Shown: positions 17,574 through 26,271, counted from the stretch's first letter. The stretch: DNA of 62,314 nucleotides from Acholeplasmataceae bacterium (GCA_012517145.1 JAAYVM010000136.1:1-62314), one strand, 5' to 3'. The notes: generated from the letters alone by a model not told the origin. A program made the numbers and translations.

Positions 17574-18339
17574 TACCGTCAACGTTACCATGCAATTTGC
17601 CGGTCTGACTGCGGTTGATAATGTAAATATCGATCAAAAAGAAGGCGAAATATTAGCCTTGATTGGGCCGAACGGTGCCGGAAAAACCACTTTGTTCAAT
17701 ATGCTGACAGGTGTTTATAAACCGACTTCCGGTGAAATCTTTTATAAAGGTGAGAACATCACCGGACTCCGACCTTTTCAGCTGGTAAGAAAAGGCATTA
17801 CAAGGACTTTTCAGAATATCCGATTGTTCAAAGATATGACAACCTTGGAAAATCTTTTGGTAGCCAGTCCCGATTGTAAGGATGAGAATATACTGGCAGC
17901 AGTATTTGGCGGTCGCAGCCTGCGTCAAAAACGTGGTCTTGTTGTGGAGCAATGCGAGAGCATTTTGGAAATACTGAAGCTGCAGGATAAACTGGAAGAA
18001 CTGGCCTGCAATCTTCCTTATGGCAAACAGCGTCTCTTGGAAATAGGCAGAGCGCTCGCTACAGGCGCTGACTATCTGCTGCTCGATGAACCTGGTGCCG
18101 GCATGAACAGCATGGAAAAGGAAGAACTTGCACAGGTAATTCGTTATCTTACCAAAGAAATGCATAAAAACATTTTGTTAATAGAACATGATATGCCATT
18201 TGTCATGGGCATTTCAGACCGCATAGTTGTACTGGACCATGGCGTAAAAATTGCCGAAGGCCTGCCTAGCGAAATTCAGAATAACCAACAGGTAATTGAA
18301 GCTTACCTGGGCAAGGGCATTCCTGAAGATGATGACTAG
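17557..18339 (+). CDS. livG: ABC transporter ATPase, LivG type
   Basis: A 260-residue cytoplasmic ATPase. Walker A GPNGAGKTT, the Q-loop in GITRTFQNIRLF, Walker B YLLLDEPGAGM and the switch histidine in LLIEHDM are all intact. The signature loop reads LPYGKQRLLEIGRAL, the usual LivG variant of LSGGQ. It overlaps livM and precedes livF by 33 bp. Confidence 0.93.
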   Translation: MAQILNTVNVTMQFAGLTAVDNVNIDQKEGEILALIGPNGAGKTTLFNMLTGVYKPTSGEIFYKGENITGLRPFQLVRKGITRTFQNIRLFKDMTTLENLLVASPDCKDENILAAVFGGRSLRQKRGLVVEQCESILEILKLQDKLEELACNLPYGKQRLLEIGRALATGADYLLLDEPGAGMNSMEKEELAQVIRYLTKEMHKNILLIEHDMPFVMGISDRIVVLDHGVKIAEGLPSEIQNNQQVIEAYLGKGIPEDDD

Positions 18340-18372
18340 GCAGTGAATCAGTGAAAAATAGGATGTGAAAAG

Positions 18373-19092
18373 ATGGCACTACTGGAAATAAAGGATTTAC
18401 AAGTTAAATATGGCGTTATTCCGGCTCTGAAAGGTATCTCCTTTGAAGTGGAGCTGGGAGAGGCAGTAGCTATTATCGGTGCCAATGGTGCCGGTAAAAC
18501 AACGACATTGCACGCTATTTCTGGTATAGCAGACAAATGCGGCGGCCAAGTGTTTTTTAACGGAGAAGATATTACCAAGATGCCTGCCCACAAAATCGTG
18601 TCTCGCGGTATTTCACAGGTACAGGAAGGAAGGGGTGTCTTCCCCAATTTGTCGGTTGCAGAGAATCTGTCTCTGGGGGCTTATTTGCGCAATGACAAAG
18701 CTGAGATTGCCAAAGACTATGAATTTGTGTATGAGGTGTTCCCAAGACTCCTGGAAAGACAGAAACAGATGGCTGGTACCTTGTCGGGCGGCGAGCAGCA
18801 GATGCTGGCTATCGGCAGGTCACTGATGGCCAGACCGAAATTGCTGCTTCTGGATGAACCTTCTATGGGCCTGTCACCGCTGATTACGGAAAATATTTTT
18901 AAAACTATTAAGAAGCTCAATAAAGAAAGACAGATGACTATTCTGGTAGTCGAACAAAATGCCCAGATGGCTTTGTGGGTTTCTCACCGTACCTATATTA
19001 TGGAAACCGGCAATATTGTTTATGGCGGTGCGTCCAAAGAATTAAAAAATCAGGATTTTATCCGAAAATCATATTTGGGACAGAAAGACTGA
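18373..19092 (+). CDS. livF: ABC transporter ATPase, LivF type
   Basis: A 239-residue ATPase pairing with LivG. Walker A GANGAGKTTT, the LivF-specific stretch SQVQEGRGVFPNLSVAENL, the signature LSGGEQQMLAIGRSL and Walker B LLLLDEPSMGLSP are intact. The next gene starts 15 bp after its stop, so the hydrolase-like gene belongs to the transport operon. Confidence 0.94.
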   Translation: MALLEIKDLQVKYGVIPALKGISFEVELGEAVAIIGANGAGKTTTLHAISGIADKCGGQVFFNGEDITKMPAHKIVSRGISQVQEGRGVFPNLSVAENLSLGAYLRNDKAEIAKDYEFVYEVFPRLLERQKQMAGTLSGGEQQMLAIGRSLMARPKLLLLDEPSMGLSPLITENIFKTIKKLNKERQMTILVVEQNAQMALWVSHRTYIMETGNIVYGGASKELKNQDFIRKSYLGQKD

Positions 19093-19107
19093 AGGGAGCT
19101 GCGTTTT

Positions 19108-19578
19108 ATGGAAGATCAGAAAATGAAGGAACCTGTTTCCATGTTTGTTTTGTTTGCCAGGATGTTCTCTATTACGGCAAAAAACTTAGAAAAAGAGTTT
19201 GGCGAGAAAGGTTTGGAAGTTCTTGCTGAGTCTGTACGCGAATTCGGGATGGCACGCGGGCGTGATATTGCTGAACGCGCCAAAGCCAATGGCGAAGATA
19301 ATTCTTTGCATAACTATTTGAAGAACTACGACATGGAGCGTAGTGACTTATTCGGTTATACGAATGAATATACACCTGATGAAATACACCAGGAGTTTAC
19401 TCGTTGCGTTTTCGCTGAAACCTGGATGGCAGCCGATGAAGAAAAGTACGGCAGAATTTACTGCGAAAATATAGATCCGGCGATTGCTGCCGGTTTTAAT
19501 AAAGACATGGAATGCATTCATGACGAAATTATGTATAAGGACAAACGCTGTACCTTCTGCTTCAGAATGAAAAAATAG
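19108..19578 (+). CDS. L-2-amino-thiazoline-4-carboxylate hydrolase family protein
   Basis: A 156-residue soluble protein. The helical N-terminal half (LAESVREFGMARGRDIAERA) and the C-terminal signature (TRCVFAETWMAADE, YGRIYCENIDPAI, then CIHDEI and CTFCF) match the ATC-hydrolase family as I know it. The founding member opens the thiazoline ring of L-ATC to give N-carbamoyl-cysteine. Homologues are widespread in gut Firmicutes and mostly uncharacterised. It lies 15 bp behind livF and 104 bp before the ureohydrolase-like gene. An M20 carbamoylase, the next enzyme in the ATC pathway, is encoded in the divergent unit. Family assignment is good; the substrate is open. Confidence 0.75.
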   Translation: MEDQKMKEPVSMFVLFARMFSITAKNLEKEFGEKGLEVLAESVREFGMARGRDIAERAKANGEDNSLHNYLKNYDMERSDLFGYTNEYTPDEIHQEFTRCVFAETWMAADEEKYGRIYCENIDPAIAAGFNKDMECIHDEIMYKDKRCTFCFRMKK

Positions 19579-19681
19579 TTTGTTTGCGGCATGACGACAC
19601 AAAGTCTGCTGAAATATATAATGTTGAGACCGTGGCTGATGGGAACTCATAAGCCAGGTCAAAAATCAGAAAGGTGATAAC

Positions 19682-20662
19682 ATGGAGACCAGACCAGTGA
19701 TTTATGATCCTGTTGGGAAACCAAGAGAGATTTACAGCGGTGTGCCAACGTTTCTCGGCTTGCCGATTGCTAAAACAAAAGAGGAATTAAAAGAGTACGA
19801 TTTTGCAGTTTTGGGAGTGCCTTGGGAGGGCGGCTGCACAATTGGCGGCTATTCTTCCGTTGTCCTGGCACCTAAGGCTATCCGTTCCGTGTCTATCAGA
19901 TACAGCGGCTACCTGCCTGATTATGATGTTGATACTTTTGATGCTTTAGCGGGCTGTGATTATGGTGATACCGTCGTGCAAAATGGTAATTACGACCTCA
20001 CCTTTGATTCTATCAGAGAAAAATATAACGATCTTATTGAAGCCGGTCAGATTCCAATCGTTTTTGGCGGCGACCATTCGATTGCCTATCCTTTGATTCA
20101 GACTTTGGCAAAAAAACATAAGAAAAGAGTAGGCGTCATTCATTTTGATGCTCATCTGGATAACTATCCTGCATTTGGCGATGACCCGTATTCCAGATGT
20201 TCTCCGTTTAACCGTCTTTACCAGGATGAAAATATGGATCCGACAAAGATCGTGCATGTCGGTATTCGCGGTGCCAGAAACCATCCGCAGGAACGTAAGG
20301 AAGCCAAAAAATACGGTGCAACCGTTATTACTGCCAAAGAAATCAAAGAGACCGGTTACATGGCAGCTGTCAAAAAGGCTTTGGAAATTGCCCAGAAGGA
20401 TACTGACGTCCTTTATGTCACTATTTGTTCTGATGTTCTGGACGGAGCTTCTAATCCTCAGGGACCAATTGATCCTTGCGGCCTGACTTCTTTTGAACTG
20501 TCCATGATGGTCAATGAATGTGCCTATGCGGGTGCTAATTCCTTCGATTTTGTAGAAATTTACCCGGAAACCTGCGGGGCACATATTTCTGCACACATGG
20601 GAACTTGCCTGGCCTTGTACTTCTTAAACGGTATAGCCAGAAAGCGTCTAGAAACAAAATAA
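19682..20662 (+). CDS. Atypical ureohydrolase (agmatinase/arginase family) with changed active-site residues
   Basis: A 326-residue protein of the arginase fold. The start ATG 19682 follows AAAGGTGAT. Metal motifs GGDHS (about 129-133) and HFDAHLDN (about 155-162) are intact, and the late acid in FVEIYP is kept. Two positions differ from arginase and agmatinase. The S-x-D-x-D motif reads TICSDVLD, so the first metal-bridging aspartate is Cys249 while Asp251 remains. The catalytic SHG motif reads SRC, with Arg172 where a histidine is expected. Classical enzymes use two Mn or Ni ions to release urea from guanidines. This one may use one metal, act on another C-N bond, or be non-catalytic. Confidence 0.8.
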   Translation: METRPVIYDPVGKPREIYSGVPTFLGLPIAKTKEELKEYDFAVLGVPWEGGCTIGGYSSVVLAPKAIRSVSIRYSGYLPDYDVDTFDALAGCDYGDTVVQNGNYDLTFDSIREKYNDLIEAGQIPIVFGGDHSIAYPLIQTLAKKHKKRVGVIHFDAHLDNYPAFGDDPYSRCSPFNRLYQDENMDPTKIVHVGIRGARNHPQERKEAKKYGATVITAKEIKETGYMAAVKKALEIAQKDTDVLYVTICSDVLDGASNPQGPIDPCGLTSFELSMMVNECAYAGANSFDFVEIYPETCGAHISAHMGTCLALYFLNGIARKRLETK

Positions 20663-20675
20663 TACTAATAAATAA

Positions 20676-20719
20676 AAAACTGCTGTTTGGCGAAAAAATC
20701 GCCAAACAGCAGTTTTTTT
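20676..20719 (+). terminator. Terminator of the liv/ureohydrolase operon
   Basis: AAACTGCTGTTTGGCGA pairs with TCGCCAAACAGCAGTTT around an A-rich loop and is followed by TTTTTTT. Confidence 0.92.
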
Positions 20720-20951
20720 GTTGTGTCATTTCGAACACAGCGCAGCAAAGTTGAGAAATTATGCGTTTTAAAGAAACCAAAACAGTAAGACATACACAAA
20801 GAACGCTGGAAAATATGACACTATAACTTTGATGAAATAATTACTGACTTTGCTTCGATATACGTTATAGGAAAGCGAAATGTAGTATAATAAAGAAAAT
20901 AGAAAGAATATTTCGAAAAAATACAACAATAAAAAACGGGGAGGGTTTCTA

Positions 20952-21593
20952 ATGAATAAGAAGGTGTGGCTTGTTTTACTTTTAGCAGCCGGCATATTAT
21001 TGTCATACAGTACAATGTCATTCCATGATGGAATGTTTGGTTATTACGGTAATCAGAGGGGTTGGTATTTCGGCAGAATGATGGGTGGCGGCGGAGGAAT
21101 GATGGGTGGTTACAGCGGTCAGTATTCAATAGTTGATGACAAAACTGCTGAAGCCGATATGAGTTCTTCGTTGAGTAATGCAGCGGTCGATAAGACAAAC
21201 AACACTGTAACCTATAGCGGAAAGAATGTGAAGATAGTAATGCTTGCCGGTCCGGAGGCTGCCGATGAAAAATTTGTTGTAGGCGGTCTGGTCAACCCAA
21301 CCTTGAAGATAAGTAAAGGCGCAAATGTTATACTGGAAATGATCAATGAAGACGAAGGCATGCCGCACGGCGTTGTGGTTACCGAGACACCTCCGCCATA
21401 TGCTGATATGGCAATGATGCAGGTCAATCTTTATCCAGGTGCACTCGTCCGACCGGTTCCGCGGGCAAAAGATGGAAAATATCCGAAAAATGAGGCTTTC
21501 TTTAAGGCTGACCAGTCAGGCACATATTATTATCTGTGCCAATATCCTGGTCATGCTGAAGAAGGAATGTATGGTAAATTTATAATTGAGTGA
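20952..21593 (+). CDS. Exported cupredoxin-domain protein
   Basis: A 213-residue envelope protein. Residues 1-20 are a hydrophobic signal or anchor. A Gly/Met/Tyr-rich stretch with RMMGGGGGMMGGY follows. The C-terminal 110 residues form a cupredoxin with type-1 copper ligands: His in GMPHGVVV, then the C-x4-H-x4-M loop CQYPGHAEEGM. It probably binds or oxidises copper outside the cell. It sits 166 bp upstream of a CopB-type ATPase in the same direction, which fits a copper-handling pair. A TATAAT at 20886-20891 is a likely -10, without a clear -35. Confidence 0.85.
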   Translation: MNKKVWLVLLLAAGILLSYSTMSFHDGMFGYYGNQRGWYFGRMMGGGGGMMGGYSGQYSIVDDKTAEADMSSSLSNAAVDKTNNTVTYSGKNVKIVMLAGPEAADEKFVVGGLVNPTLKISKGANVILEMINEDEGMPHGVVVTETPPPYADMAMMQVNLYPGALVRPVPRAKDGKYPKNEAFFKADQSGTYYYLCQYPGHAEEGMYGKFIIE

Positions 21594-21759
21594 TATTCTC
21601 TTGTTACATTGTCAAAAACCATAACATATTGCCATCAGCGACCAAGACAGCTTTTTTTCTATCATTGCAAGCTTAATATTAAATGCTTTCATGATTGAAA
21701 GATATGGGGTTCAGTAAAAAATAAACGCCCAAGGAATTTTTCGAAAGAAGGTGTTTACA

Positions 21760-23889
21760 GTGGATAACCATTCTCATATGAAAGATGATAATAACCAAAT
21801 GAAGCATGAACATATGATGCATGAAGAAGGCCATATGCATAAACATAATGCAGATAATATGGATATGGATCACGCTGAACACATGAATATGGGAAATAAC
21901 AATGATCACATGCAGCATGGCTCCGAGCATACAGGCGGACATCATGACCATCATGCAATGATGGTCAAAGATTTCAAAAAGCGGTTTTTCATATCACTAA
22001 TCATAACAATACCGGTGCTTATTCTTTCACCAATGATACAGAGCTTCTTGCATATAGATTTGCGGTTTGCTGGGGATTCATATATTTTATTTGCTCTTTC
22101 AACACTTCTTTTTATTTATGGCGGCAAACCGTTTTTTACAGGAGCAAGAGACGAGCTTAAACAGAAATCTCCGGCTATGATGACGTTGATAGCCTTTGCT
22201 ATTTCAGTTGCCTATATATATAGTTCATTAACCATATTCGTTTTAAAGGGCAATGATTTTTTCTGGGAACTTGCGACACTTATTGTTATTATGCTTCTTG
22301 GACACTGGATAGAGATGAAGTCCGTTATGGGTGCTTCTCAGGCACTTGATGAACTTGTAAAGCTGATGCCGCAAAATGCTCATCTTATTAAATCAAGCGG
22401 AGAAACAGTGGATATTTCCGTAGAAGAATTGAAAAAGGGCGACAAAGTGCTGGTTAAACCAGGTGAGAAAATCCCAATAGACGGCATAGTGTTTGAGGGA
22501 AAAAGCGATGTTAATGAATCTATGGTAACCGGAGAATCCGTTCCTGTAGGTAAAAAAGTCAATGATGACGTTATCGGAGGTTCTATTAACGGCGAAGGCA
22601 TACTTAAATTCGAAGTAGAAAAAACGGGAGAGGACACCTTCCTTTCACAGGTCATCAGGCTGGTAAAGGAAGCCCAGGAATCTAAGTCAGGAACACAGCG
22701 ACTGGCGGACAAAGCAGCACGGATGCTTTTCTATATTGCGATGAGCGCAGGCATCATAACAGCAATAGCCTGGACACTTATCGGCAAAGATATAAATTTC
22801 GTAATGGAAAGAGCGGTAACCGTTATAGTAATATGCTGCCCGCATGCTCTTGGCCTTGCGATCCCACTGGTTACTTCAGTTTCTACAAGTATTGCAGCCA
22901 AGAATGGTCTGCTTATAAGGAACCGGGCAACTTTCGAAAATGCGAGAAAAATTAGTGCCGTTGTTTTTGACAAAACAGGGACATTGACTGAAGGAGAATT
23001 TGGCGTAACTGATGTAGTAGAAATGGGTATTTCAAAAGACGAGCTCTTATCAATAGCTTATTCGGTTGAGGCGAATTCGGAACATCTTTTGGCAAGAGGG
23101 ATTGTCAAAGAGGCACAAAAATTAAATCTGCAGCTAAAGAAAGTGTCTGATTACAAAACGATTCCCGGTGTAGGACTGAGCGCAGATGTTGAAGGCAACG
23201 AAGTCATGGTTGTCAGTCCAGGCTACATTATGAGCCATCAGATAGAATTTGATAGCGAGAAGTATAATAAACTTGCATCGGAAGGCAAGACGGTTATATT
23301 TGTATTAATTGCCGGGAAGCTTATTGGCATGATAGCTCTTGCGGATATTATACGCGAATCTGCAAAACAGGCTGTTGATATGCTCAAAGAAATGAATATT
23401 GAATCAATTATGCTGACAGGTGATAATGAAAAAGTAGCTCAATATGTCGGCAAGGCAATAGGTATTAGCAGAGTAATCGCGCAGGTGCTGCCACAACAAA
23501 AAGCCGATAAGATTGATGAAATTAAAAGTGAAGGCAAAATTGTCGCGATGACGGGAGATGGCATCAATGATGCTCCGTCGCTTGCTAAAGCGGATTTGGG
23601 GATTGCAATTGGCGCTGGAACAGATGTGGCGATTGAGACTGCCGATGTTATACTTGTGAAGAGTAATCCTCAAGATGTTGTCAATATAATCAAGCTCTCA
23701 AAAGCGATATACAAAAAAATGGTGCAAAACCTAGTGTGGGCAACAGGGTATAACGCAGTGGCTCTTCCTCTTGCCGCAGGTGTTCTCTATCATGCAGGTA
23801 TTACACTTAATCCTGCAATGGGAGCAGTATTAATGTCATTAAGCACTATCATTGTTGCGATAAATGCCCGTCTATTGAAAATTCAATAA
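21760..23889 (+). CDS. copB: Copper-exporting P-type ATPase, CopB (CPH) type
   Basis: A 709-residue P1B ATPase. GTG 21760 is chosen because AAGAAGGTG lies 6 nt before it. The first 70 residues are an extreme His/Met/Asp/Asn-rich tail (MKHEHMMHEEGHMHKHN and similar) in place of HMA domains. The membrane metal motif is CPH (near 360) instead of CPC, which marks the CopB/P1B-3 subgroup. DKTGT (near 403), [13 protein letters not shown] and the HP-loop equivalent SEHLL are present; the usual HP dipeptide reads HL. It exports copper, by family. The partner cupredoxin lies upstream. I see no CsoR-like site in front of it. Confidence 0.9.
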   Translation: MDNHSHMKDDNNQMKHEHMMHEEGHMHKHNADNMDMDHAEHMNMGNNNDHMQHGSEHTGGHHDHHAMMVKDFKKRFFISLIITIPVLILSPMIQSFLHIDLRFAGDSYILFALSTLLFIYGGKPFFTGARDELKQKSPAMMTLIAFAISVAYIYSSLTIFVLKGNDFFWELATLIVIMLLGHWIEMKSVMGASQALDELVKLMPQNAHLIKSSGETVDISVEELKKGDKVLVKPGEKIPIDGIVFEGKSDVNESMVTGESVPVGKKVNDDVIGGSINGEGILKFEVEKTGEDTFLSQVIRLVKEAQESKSGTQRLADKAARMLFYIAMSAGIITAIAWTLIGKDINFVMERAVTVIVICCPHALGLAIPLVTSVSTSIAAKNGLLIRNRATFENARKISAVVFDKTGTLTEGEFGVTDVVEMGISKDELLSIAYSVEANSEHLLARGIVKEAQKLNLQLKKVSDYKTIPGVGLSADVEGNEVMVVSPGYIMSHQIEFDSEKYNKLASEGKTVIFVLIAGKLIGMIALADIIRESAKQAVDMLKEMNIESIMLTGDNEKVAQYVGKAIGISRVIAQVLPQQKADKIDEIKSEGKIVAMTGDGINDAPSLAKADLGIAIGAGTDVAIETADVILVKSNPQDVVNIIKLSKAIYKKMVQNLVWATGYNAVALPLAAGVLYHAGITLNPAMGAVLMSLSTIIVAINARLLKIQ

Positions 23890-23915
23890 CCACGTTTATA
23901 TAAAAACTTAGATTG

Positions 23916-23944
23916 TTGACGATAGTCATTATGTTTGATATAAT
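23916..23944 (+). promoter_or_regulatory. Sigma-A promoter of the riboswitch-arsAB unit
   Basis: TTGACG at 23916-23921, 17 bp, TATAAT at 23939-23944, directly upstream of the cobalamin riboswitch. Confidence 0.85.
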
Positions 23945-23967
23945 GACAAAAATTAAACAGAATATTG

Positions 23968-24122
23968 CAGTTAAGGTGCCACATTTAGTGGAGAATAGGG
24001 AAGTCGGAGCATAGTATATGCAGAAGCGCGGGCCCACCACTGTACCGAAGAGAACTTACCATGCCACTCGCGAGGGGAAGGCGTAAGCAATCGATGAATC
24101 GGGAGCCAGGAGACCTGCCTTA
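23968..24122 (+). ncRNA. Cobalamin riboswitch
   Basis: The leader carries the conserved landmarks in order: GAATAGGGAAG, the GCGGGCCCACCACTGT core near 24028-24043, and the B12 box AGCCAGGAGACCTGCCT at 24104-24120. It lies between a strong promoter and a terminator and should shut off arsAB when cobamide is plentiful. Confidence 0.93.
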
Positions 24123-24148
24123 CACTGTTAAAATGTCCTTGAGGAAAG

Positions 24149-24191
24149 AAGGCTTTTTTGGGTATATTACCCAAAGAGCCTTTTTATTTTT
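24149..24191 (+). terminator. Riboswitch expression-platform terminator
   Basis: AAGGCT and GGGT (24149-24163) pair with ACCC and GAGCCTT (24169-24183), followed by TTTATTTTTTT. It is placed between the B12 box and the ATG of arsA. Confidence 0.85.
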
Positions 24192-24246
24192 TTAGTATCA
24201 AATTTAAAAATTTAATTATTATGAGAATAGTCATCGGAGGTTAACT

Positions 24247-25284
24247 ATGCGCTTATTAGAGGAAGCTTTACAGAAAATTTCAGCCCCAAATCTTGAGGTA
24301 ATGCATAAAGTTCAAGAAAAGCTAGCGGTGCTTGATTTACCGCAAGGAGGCCTTGGACGATTAGAAAATATGGTGCAAAGGTATGCCGGCATTATGGGTC
24401 AAATATCGCCGGCAGAGCCGAAAAACTGTATGGTTATCACATCAGCAGATCATGGAGTAGCCAAGCAGGGCATTAGTGCCTATCCAATTGAAACTACTAT
24501 GCATATGACGGCCAATTATCTGATTTCCAAAGGCGGTAGTGCCAATGCCTTTGCTAACTATTGCGGAGCGGATATGGTGGTTGCTGATATGGGTGTGGCA
24601 GGTGATTTATCGCATGTACCGGGACTTTTGCACAAAAAAATTGCTTATGGAACAGAGGATTTTACGCAAGGACCGGCAATGACGCGTGAACAAGCAATTC
24701 AGGCAATTGAGACTGGCATTGAAATTGTAAATGAGAAAGTAAAGCAAGGATATACTTGTTTCAGCCTGGGTGAGATGGGTATCGGCAATACGACGGCAAG
24801 TGCTGCTATAGTAGGCGCATTTACCGGTCTTCCGCCGGAAACAGTCACCGGTCCCGGTACAGGTATATCAGATAGCAGACTACAGGTAAAAATTGATGTA
24901 GTAAGACGTGGTTTGGCAATTAACATACCAGACGTGCAAGATGGTATCGACGTTTTATCTAAGGTTGGTGGTTTTGAAATCGGCGGGTTAACAGGAGTTG
25001 TGATCGGGGCGGCAGCCAATGGCTGTGCAGTGGTGATTGATGGCTTAAATACCACAGCGTCCGCTTTGATTGCCAATGCTATGCATCCGATGTGCAAAGA
25101 GTATATGTTTGCCTCCCATTTGTCCGGAGAACCAGCGCATATCATCGCTCTGAATCTTTTAAATTTAAAACCTTGTGTGGATATGAAGGTTCGTTTGGGA
25201 GAAGCAATCGGCGCTTCCGTAGTAATGGAAATGCTTGGTTGTGGTACAAAACTATTAAATAGAATGTCTGTAGATAAAGAGTAG
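24247..25284 (+). CDS. arsA: CobT-family base phosphoribosyltransferase, ArsA-like
   Basis: A 345-residue enzyme that attaches ribose-phosphate from nicotinate mononucleotide to the lower base of a cobamide. CobT motifs include LDLPQGGLGRLE, SADHGVAKQGISAYP, FSLGEMGIGNTTASAA, GPGTGISD and the segment MKVRLGEAIGAS, which holds the catalytic glutamate. A second CobT paralogue follows after 12 bp. This tandem is the arrangement of ArsAB, the Sporomusa ovata heterodimer that activates phenol and p-cresol; ordinary CobT is a homodimer from one gene. I therefore prefer ArsA over plain CobT. The upstream riboswitch ties it to cobamide status. Confidence 0.8.
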   Translation: MRLLEEALQKISAPNLEVMHKVQEKLAVLDLPQGGLGRLENMVQRYAGIMGQISPAEPKNCMVITSADHGVAKQGISAYPIETTMHMTANYLISKGGSANAFANYCGADMVVADMGVAGDLSHVPGLLHKKIAYGTEDFTQGPAMTREQAIQAIETGIEIVNEKVKQGYTCFSLGEMGIGNTTASAAIVGAFTGLPPETVTGPGTGISDSRLQVKIDVVRRGLAINIPDVQDGIDVLSKVGGFEIGGLTGVVIGAAANGCAVVIDGLNTTASALIANAMHPMCKEYMFASHLSGEPAHIIALNLLNLKPCVDMKVRLGEAIGASVVMEMLGCGTKLLNRMSVDKE

Positions 25285-25296
25285 GAGGCATTAAAA

Positions 25297-26157
25297 ATGT
25301 TTAAAGATGTTATTTCACGTATCAAACCGTTAGATATTGAATCTATGGATAAATGTCAGCTAAGATTGGATAATTTAACAAAACCGCTCAACAGCTTGCT
25401 TTATTTTGAACAAATTGCCAGGCAAATGGCAGGAATTACGCACAATCCCAGGCCGCGAACTGTGAAAAAAAGCATAATAGTTCTAACTAGTGCCGGAACT
25501 AAACCCAGTATTGCTGCCAACGTTTTTGCCGAACATGTCGGTGCGCAAATAGTTACAGCCGATATAGCAACTATTGCGAAAGGACAGACTGTACAGCAAG
25601 AAATACTTGGTGCTATTGAATGGGGCATCAATATTGTCGGCACGGAAATTGCTAAGGGCACACAGGTTATAGGGTTGGGGCAAATATATATCGGCAGCGC
25701 TAAAGATAGTAAAGAAATACTTGCATGCTTCAGTGAAGAACAAGCAGAGCCACTGGAAGTATTGGCTAAAGTAGGAAATAAGGCGATAGCGGCTCTCGTT
25801 GGAATTATATTAGGCGCTGCTGCAGGTGGGGCAGCGGTGGTATTGGATGGCCTGAGTACAACGGTAGCTGCTATGCTTGCTGTCAAAATTGTTCCTGGTG
25901 TCAAAGAATATTTAATAGGTTCACATTATGCCACTGTTCCAGAACATAAAGTTGCTTTAGATATGATAGGTATTCCGGCATATCTATACCTGGATATGAA
26001 CTCCGATGATGGTACCGGCGCGGCAATGGGCATGTCGATTATTAAGGCCTCACTGCATGTGCTAAATGATATGAAAACTTTTGGTGAAGCTGAAGTTGCA
26101 GTGGCGCAAGATGGCCCGGGGGCACTCAAGCAAACAAAAGACGTCAAAGATATATAA
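25297..26157 (+). CDS. arsB: CobT-family paralogue, ArsB-like partner subunit
   Basis: A 286-residue CobT homologue, shorter than ArsA. Fold motifs remain (SIIVLTSAGTKPSIAAN, VIGLGQIYIGSAKDSKE, GIILGAAAGGAAVVLDG), but the TTAS loop (GNTTASAA in ArsA) is replaced by GSAKDSKE and the glutamate region reads MNSDDGTGAAMG, with Asp instead of Glu. Loss of these residues fits a non-catalytic partner completing the active site of ArsA. It is 12 bp behind arsA and certainly in the same operon. Names refer to the phenolic-cobamide enzymes, not to arsenic resistance. Confidence 0.78.
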   Translation: MFKDVISRIKPLDIESMDKCQLRLDNLTKPLNSLLYFEQIARQMAGITHNPRPRTVKKSIIVLTSAGTKPSIAANVFAEHVGAQIVTADIATIAKGQTVQQEILGAIEWGINIVGTEIAKGTQVIGLGQIYIGSAKDSKEILACFSEEQAEPLEVLAKVGNKAIAALVGIILGAAAGGAAVVLDGLSTTVAAMLAVKIVPGVKEYLIGSHYATVPEHKVALDMIGIPAYLYLDMNSDDGTGAAMGMSIIKASLHVLNDMKTFGEAEVAVAQDGPGALKQTKDVKDI

Positions 26158-26242
26158 GGGAATAATCGGGGACGTTCCTTTTGATACGCCAGTTGCTCTT
26201 TCAATTTCTCGAATAGAAAGCCCCGCTTATCTCGCTTGTATC

Positions 26243-26271
26243 AAAGTGCTGTTGCAACAGCACTTTTTTCT
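26243..26271 (+). terminator. Terminator after arsAB
   Basis: AAAGTGCTGTTG pairs with CAACAGCACTTT without a loop spacer and is followed by TTTC. Confidence 0.75.

Noticed and set aside
19946-20596. A 216-codon minus-strand frame opposite the ureohydrolase-like gene
   Set aside because: The plus-strand frame carries conserved ureohydrolase motifs over its full length; the antisense frame has none.
21679-21958. Met/His/Ile-rich minus-strand frames opposite the N-terminus of CopB
   Set aside because: They are the mirror image of the repetitive CAT/ATG-rich codons of the His/Met tail and have no independent support.
24247-26157. arsA/arsB as arsenic resistance genes
   Set aside because: The proteins are CobT homologues behind a cobalamin riboswitch; the shared symbols with arsenite pumps are coincidental.
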